54,842 bases of DNA from Clostridia bacterium (GTDB lineage: Bacteria; Bacillota; Clostridia; Oscillospirales; CAG-272), in contig JAFVZL010000050.1 in assembly GCA_017508195.1 (NCBI GenBank), positions 1 to 54,842 on the forward strand, read 5' to 3'. The notes beneath the pieces were generated by a model that had not been told where the DNA came from, searched no databases, and saw only the letters and a program-made list of their open reading frames with translations. This document shows positions 50,967 through 54,842 of the stretch, piece by piece; the first letter of the stretch is position 1; each line of letters begins with the position of its first letter. The translations under genes and the position numbers were made by a program.

Positions 50967-52109
50967 TTATTTAAGCCCGAGGGTCCGGATAAGCGAGAAC
51001 ACCTCGCGAGCGGTAAGGCGCATATTTTTGGAAGCAACAGCCTTATTCATGGCATCGGCAAGAGATATCGGTCCGCGCGCTATCGGGAATACGGCATCGA
51101 TGCCGTGCTCTCTTAAGAGCGATGCATCATCTGTCGCAGCTCCCGAAAAGGCAATGACAGGCTTGCCGTACCTCTTAGCAACCCGCGCAACTCCGACGGG
51201 AGCCTTTCCCATCGCGCTCTGCGCGTCCATTCTTCCCTCACCCGTGATGACAATATCGGCATCTGCGACCTTCTCTGAGAGACTGTTAAGCTCTGTTACT
51301 ATCTCTATTCCCGGCCGCAGCTCTGCGCCAAGATAAGAAATGAGCGCAAATCCAAGACCGCCCGCAGCTCCCGCACCCACAGCATCCGGGTCGGCATCCG
51401 GTATAACCTCGCGCGTAAGGTCTGCATACCTTTTAAGATACCCGTCAAGCAAGGGCTTCATCTCGGGAGTCACACCTTTCTGCGGTCCGTATATATAGGT
51501 AGCTCCGTTTTCTCCCGTGAGTGGGTTCTTTACGTCACATGCAACTGTAATTTTGCAGTTTTTAATCAGTAAGTCTATGCCCGCGGTGTCAATTTTGCAT
51601 AGCTTAGAAAGCGATTCGGCACCTCTTCCGATATCCTTACCGTCCTTATCAAGAAAGGCAAAGCCGAGTGCTCTCAACATTCCGACACCGCCGTCGTTCG
51701 TTGCAGAGCCGCCAATCCCTATCACGAGCTTTTTCGCACCGCTTTTGATCGCATCGAGCATCATCTCACCTACACCGTAGGTGTCGTAGAGCATCGGATC
51801 TCTTCCCTCGTCGGAGACAAGAGTGATACCCGCGGCACTTGCCATTTCAATAACGGCAGTACCGTCGGGGAGTACGCCGTAAACGGCTTCTACCCTCTTG
51901 CCAAGAGGGTTGGATACGGACACGGTACGATATTCTCCGCCCGAGCCTGCGATTATAGCCTCAACTGTTCCCTCGCCGCCGTCGGCAATGGGTGCGGTAA
52001 TTATTTCAGCGTCAGGAAACACATCCCTGATACCAAAGGATATAGCCTCGGATGCACCGATTGAAGAAAGACTTCCCTTGAAGGAATCTATTGCGATAAC
52101 CGCTTTCAT
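50967..52109 (-). CDS. Glycerate kinase
   Basis: Type II (GarK/GlxK) glycerate kinase, 380 aa. Signatures: IAIDSFKGSLSSIGASEAI at the N-terminus, IADGGEGTVEAI, LVIGIGGSATNDGGVGMLRALG, ITGEGRMDAQSAMGKAPVGVARVAKRYGKPVIAFSG. It makes 2- (or 3-) phosphoglycerate from glycerate. The start overlaps the PHP gene stop by 4 nt (ATGA). Confidence 0.93.
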   Translation of the reverse strand: MKAVIAIDSFKGSLSSIGASEAISFGIRDVFPDAEIITAPIADGGEGTVEAIIAGSGGEYRTVSVSNPLGKRVEAVYGVLPDGTAVIEMASAAGITLVSDEGRDPMLYDTYGVGEMMLDAIKSGAKKLVIGIGGSATNDGGVGMLRALGFAFLDKDGKDIGRGAESLSKLCKIDTAGIDLLIKNCKITVACDVKNPLTGENGATYIYGPQKGVTPEMKPLLDGYLKRYADLTREVIPDADPDAVGAGAAGGLGFALISYLGAELRPGIEIVTELNSLSEKVADADIVITGEGRMDAQSAMGKAPVGVARVAKRYGKPVIAFSGAATDDASLLREHGIDAVFPIARGPISLADAMNKAVASKNMRLTAREVFSLIRTLGLK

Positions 52110-52981
52110 AACTTCTCCTCTAAAAGATTCATTTTTTCGGCAAAGGATAACGGTATTCTGAGGTTCCCCTTACCGCATCCAAGCCCTATATCCGGCTTGT
52201 TTTTGCCATGGAAATCACTTCCGCCCGAATATAACAGTCCGTACTCGTCAGCAATTTTCCGCGATAGCTCGGTCGTCTCATCATCATACTCGGAGTATAT
52301 AACCTCAATAGCATCAAGGCTACCCCGTGTAAGATCCAAGAGCTCTCTGAGAGTTGCTTCATCGATATTCAAAAAGGGATGAGCCAGCACCGAAACCGCA
52401 CCGAGAGACTTAATAAAGGAGATACACTCAACCGTATCCGTGTACTTCGGCTCCTTATAAAACGGTCCGCCGCTATAGAGTATTCTTTCAAAGGCGTCCG
52501 ATCGGTCGGTCGCATATCCGCATCTGACGAGCTCGGTCGCAACGTGCGCTCTGTTTACTATACCCTTGACTCCGGAATAAATTCGCTCGGGCTCGATCTT
52601 GTAGCCTGCAGCTATAAGGTCGCTGATAAGCTTGTCCATTGCGAGCCTCTTTTCCTCTCTTACACCGTCAACAAGAGCATTTATCCTCTCATACATATCC
52701 TCGGTAACACCGAGTGCAATAACGTGCAGCTCTGTGCCGCGAAAGTCGGTCGAAAACTCGATACCGGGTATGGCATGTATACCCTCTTCCCTTGCAGCAA
52801 TGAGAAGCTCGGGAACTCCCGCTATCGAATTATGGTCGGTAAGAGCTATCGCTCCGAGCCCAACTGACTCAGCAAGCTTAACAAGCTCGGTCGGAGATAA
52901 CGAGCCGTCAGAAAAGTGTGTATGTGCGTGAAGGTCACACAAATTGCCGCATTTTTCTAATAATTCTTCACATTTAGGCAT
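52106..52981 (-). CDS. PHP-domain phosphoesterase (3',5'-nucleoside bisphosphate phosphatase-like)
   Basis: The 291-aa protein starts the PHP fold with DLHAHTHFSDGSLSPTEL (metal-binding HxH..D), followed by ALTDHNSIAG, GIEFST, HVATELV, VLAHPF and GSDFHGKNKPDIGLG, the complete set of PHP metal ligands. Related enzymes (RnmV/YciV/TrpH) remove phosphate from 3',5'-bisphosphonucleosides or trim RNA. It sits between the M20 amidohydrolase (20 nt gap) and glycerate kinase (overlap). Confidence 0.9.
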   Translation of the reverse strand: MPKCEELLEKCGNLCDLHAHTHFSDGSLSPTELVKLAESVGLGAIALTDHNSIAGVPELLIAAREEGIHAIPGIEFSTDFRGTELHVIALGVTEDMYERINALVDGVREEKRLAMDKLISDLIAAGYKIEPERIYSGVKGIVNRAHVATELVRCGYATDRSDAFERILYSGGPFYKEPKYTDTVECISFIKSLGAVSVLAHPFLNIDEATLRELLDLTRGSLDAIEVIYSEYDDETTELSRKIADEYGLLYSGGSDFHGKNKPDIGLGCGKGNLRIPLSFAEKMNLLEEKL

Positions 52982-53001
52982 AATTATCTCCTTTCATATA
53001 A

Positions 53002-54333
53002 TTAAAGTCTGACTTCAGCTTTATCCTCTGTATACACTATTCTGTCACCGCTCGAGACAATGGATTCCTGATACTCGAGGAACTCCTTAACGCTGCCGAA
53101 CGGTGCTTCATACTCGGATACGATTTTTTTCGCCAGCTCAGCACCGTTCTCAAGAAGCGCTCTCAGCATCTTTATCTGCCACATTGCGCACTTGACGCAA
53201 GCCTCGTACGCATCCTCGATATAATAATCTGCACCGTGGCTCGTGCCCTTGGCTCCCCCGGAGTAGGGATGGATCACGGGCATGAATGCCGAGAGGTCGC
53301 CCATATCCGTGCTGCCGGTGGAGAACTCGTGTCCGATATTGAAGCTCTCGCCATCGAACATATCCTCATATGCCGCCTTTGCCATATCGAGCATCGCAGT
53401 CGAGTTTTTCAGCGGTGCATATCCGGGGAGGTCAAGCACCTCGACGTTCGCACCGAGTGACAGCGCCGCGCCGATAAGCGCACGGTTTATTCTCTTATTC
53501 GCGTCTGTGATGGCATCAAAGGTCATGCCTCTGACATAGGTCTCTATCTTGGCTGACTCGGGAATGGCGTTTACCATCGCTCCGCCCTCGGTAATTATGG
53601 GATGAAAACGGATGCAATCTCTATCCTTAAAGGTCTCGCGTATGGCGTTGACCGCGGTGAGTCCCTGCGTTGCCGCATATATCGCATTGATACCGTTCCA
53701 CGGGCTTCCTCCCGCGTGTGCCGCCTTGCCCTTGTAGATAACGGTCTTTGCGATGCAGCCAACCGAGCCGAGAAGGCTGGTGTATTTCTTCGCGGTATGT
53801 ACCATAAAAGCAAGGTCTACGTCATCAAAGTATCCGCGATAAGCAAACTCGCTCTTACCGCCAAGATACTTAATAACGCCCTTCTCGCGAAGCTCGCTTC
53901 TGAATCCTATCTCGAGAAGCTCCTCTGCGGGAACCGCACAAAGCTTTATCTTACCCGAAAGACCGTCGAGCATTCCCTCCTCCTTAAGGGCAGCGGCAAC
54001 GCCGAGAAGCGCCGCGCACTGTGCGTGGTGGCCGCAGGAGTGGACCGCACCCGTCACGGGGTCAGCCTCGGGGTGACTCGGGCAGATAACAGAGTCAAGC
54101 TCAGAGAGAATAAGGAGTGTCGGACCCGGCTTGCCGGTGTCGATCGTAGTATAGAATCCCGTAATTCCCTCTGCCATAGTAAGCTCGTAACCTAGCTCTT
54201 CGTATTTTTCCTTAAGGTAAGCCGTAGTCTTTACCTCGCGGTATCCGGTCTCCGGATTTCTCCATATGTATCTTTCGGCATTGAGAATAAGTTGCGCGTG
54301 CTTTTCAACTGCCGCCTTTATCTTATTATTCAT
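53002..54333 (-). CDS. M20-family amidohydrolase (AbgB/aminobenzoyl-glutamate hydrolase-like)
   Basis: The 443-aa metallopeptidase-fold amidohydrolase has SELDSVICPSHPEADPVTGAVHSCGHHAQ with metal-ligand residues, PAEELLEI and, near the end, STDMGDLSAFMPVIHPYSG and GTSHGADYY. The fold and length agree with AbgB-like enzymes that split p-aminobenzoyl-glutamate or related amides; the substrate is not certain. ATG 54333 has AAGGAG upstream; the in-frame start at 54396 lies in the -35 box. It is the first gene of the PHP/glycerate kinase/DUF368 transcript. Confidence 0.88.
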   Translation of the reverse strand: MNNKIKAAVEKHAQLILNAERYIWRNPETGYREVKTTAYLKEKYEELGYELTMAEGITGFYTTIDTGKPGPTLLILSELDSVICPSHPEADPVTGAVHSCGHHAQCAALLGVAAALKEEGMLDGLSGKIKLCAVPAEELLEIGFRSELREKGVIKYLGGKSEFAYRGYFDDVDLAFMVHTAKKYTSLLGSVGCIAKTVIYKGKAAHAGGSPWNGINAIYAATQGLTAVNAIRETFKDRDCIRFHPIITEGGAMVNAIPESAKIETYVRGMTFDAITDANKRINRALIGAALSLGANVEVLDLPGYAPLKNSTAMLDMAKAAYEDMFDGESFNIGHEFSTGSTDMGDLSAFMPVIHPYSGGAKGTSHGADYYIEDAYEACVKCAMWQIKMLRALLENGAELAKKIVSEYEAPFGSVKEFLEYQESIVSSGDRIVYTEDKAEVRL

Positions 54334-54367
54334 GGCTTTTCTCCTTGGTTTTTTAACTATCCTCTTC

Positions 54368-54396
54368 ATTTTAGCACACGCGCGAATAAAGTTCAA
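54368..54396 (-). promoter_or_regulatory. Promoter of the amidohydrolase operon
   Basis: On the minus strand TTGAAC (54391-54396), a 17-nt spacer and TAAAAT (54368-54373). Confidence 0.75.
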
Positions 54397-54456
54397 TAGC
54401 TTTTAAAAGATTTGTGCCCATGCCGAAAAGCAGTATAAAAAATATTTTACTCGCTA

Positions 54457-54485
54457 TTGACTTTGGAAATGATGTATGCTATAAT
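54457..54485 (+). promoter_or_regulatory. SCIFF gene promoter
   Basis: TTGACT (54457-54462), a 17-nt spacer and TATAAT (54480-54485), followed by AGGAGGT at 54504-54510. Confidence 0.85.
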
Positions 54486-54518
54486 CAAGTAGTAAATCTC
54501 ATCAGGAGGTCGATGTCA

Positions 54519-54665
54519 ATGAAACACATCAAGACTATCGAGACTAAGAATCTTTGCGAGAGCGCAAAGAAGGGCGGATGCGGCGAGTGCCAGACTTCCT
54601 GCCAGTCTGCTTGCAAGACAAGCTGTGGCATTGCTAACCAGCAGTGTGAGAGCAAGAGCAAGTAA
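54519..54665 (+). CDS. scfA: SCIFF peptide (six-cysteine ranthipeptide precursor)
   Basis: The 48-aa RiPP precursor begins MKHIKTIETKNL, the SCIFF leader, and has the core GGCGECQTSCQSACKTSCG..C with the six family cysteines (21, 24, 28, 32, 36, 43). A radical SAM enzyme (ScfB) forms thioether bridges in SCIFF peptides, which occur in nearly all Clostridia. An extra Cys13 lies in the leader. ATG 54519 is 8 nt after AGGAGGT; the ATG at 54513 is too close. The maturase normally follows at once, but here an IS30 element starts 55 nt downstream. Confidence 0.95.
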   Translation: MKHIKTIETKNLCESAKKGGCGECQTSCQSACKTSCGIANQQCESKSK

Positions 54666-54670
54666 TAAAT

Positions 54671-54695
54671 TGCCGCCTTACAGGCGGCATTTTTT
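54671..54695 (+). terminator. Terminator of the SCIFF gene
   Basis: TGCCGCC (54671-54677) pairs with GGCGGCA (54683-54689), followed by six T. Confidence 0.85.
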
Positions 54696-54720
54696 ATGAA
54701 AATTGGTGAATTATACTATC

Positions 54721-54842
54721 AAGTGCAACACTTTTAAGAAAAAAGAACACTCATATTGAATCCTGTGTTATAATGAAGTTACCACACACCAAAACAACAA
54801 GGAGAACAATATGAGCTATACCCATTTTACCATAGAAGAACG
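54721..54842 (+). mobile_element. IS30-family element, left end (truncated by window edge)
   Basis: The terminal inverted repeat is at 54721-54741 and is the exact reverse complement of 104-124. The element is inserted directly downstream of the SCIFF terminator and carries the start of its transposase. Together with the right end at the window start it shows two copies in direct orientation around the window. Confidence 0.85.
54811..54842 (+). CDS. IS30-family transposase, N-terminal fragment
   Basis: ATG 54811 follows AAGGAG (54799-54804). The visible residues MSYTHFTIEE match the common N-terminus of Firmicutes IS30 transposases (M-S-Y-T-H-L-T-x-x-E-R), the start of the HTH domain. It is cut by the window edge; the frame is intact so far. 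Confidence 0.85.
   Translation, partial: MSYTHFTIEE

Overview
The window looks like chromosome from an endospore-forming Clostridia bacterium (Bacillota), probably an uncultured gut member. The grounds are a sigma-G gene, a SleB-type spore/cell-wall hydrolase, a SCIFF peptide gene, a TPP riboswitch, a T-box leader, strong Shine-Dalgarno sites, GTG/TTG starts, and many promoters of the TTGACA-17 bp-TATAAT type. The genus cannot be named from the sequence alone. Both ends lie inside copies of the same IS30-family element in the same orientation: a transposase C-terminus at 1-111 and a transposase N-terminus at 54811-54842, sharing a terminal repeat. The window is therefore probably a contig that breaks at a repeated IS. 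Layout: 0.1-2.3 kb holds two adjacent Fic-fold loci, an autoinhibited Fic protein and a Phd/Doc/120-aa toxin-antitoxin operon. 2.3-13.4 kb holds a large BspA-type leucine-rich-repeat lipoprotein, a membrane protein, sigG, a sugar-isomerase-like protein, a phosphoribosyltransferase, a SleB hydrolase and a two-gene threonine/serine exporter. 13.6-17.1 kb is an AT-rich accessory island starting at tRNA-Glu(CUC): a hairpin array, a four-helix-bundle (S23-like) gene, an AIPR-type anti-phage protein, a compact type I toxin/antisense-RNA locus, and an inverted copy of the tRNA 3' end. 17.1-28.1 kb carries metabolic and envelope genes (two-gene isomerase unit, thiT with its TPP riboswitch, a calcineurin-like lipoprotein, a methionine gamma-lyase-family gene with a HAD phosphatase, ribulokinase). 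28.1-31.4 kb is an amino-acid ABC importer behind a T-box. 31.5-38.8 kb is a complete F1Fo ATP synthase operon with a two-carboxylate c-subunit motif that suggests Na+ coupling. 39.0-44.0 kb is a nucleoside salvage operon (tdk-deoC-deoD-deoB-cdd-pdp). 44.3-54.7 kb has an SGNH-like secreted protein, an AraC regulator, topoisomerase III, a tiny Cys-rich peptide, a DUF4830 protein, a four-gene unit (M20 amidohydrolase, PHP phosphoesterase, glycerate kinase, DUF368) and the SCIFF peptide gene. The most unusual signals are: (1) the ABC importer's substrate-binding protein is circularly permuted, with its normal C-terminal segment placed directly after the signal peptide; (2) three intergenic arrays of triloop hairpins are separated by short linkers that switch to their reverse complement half-way through, each array with its own linker, one directly upstream of the four-helix-bundle gene; (3) a short type I toxin locus has perfect convergent promoters; (4) the T-box of the TrpX-like importer reads UUC (Phe) rather than Trp.
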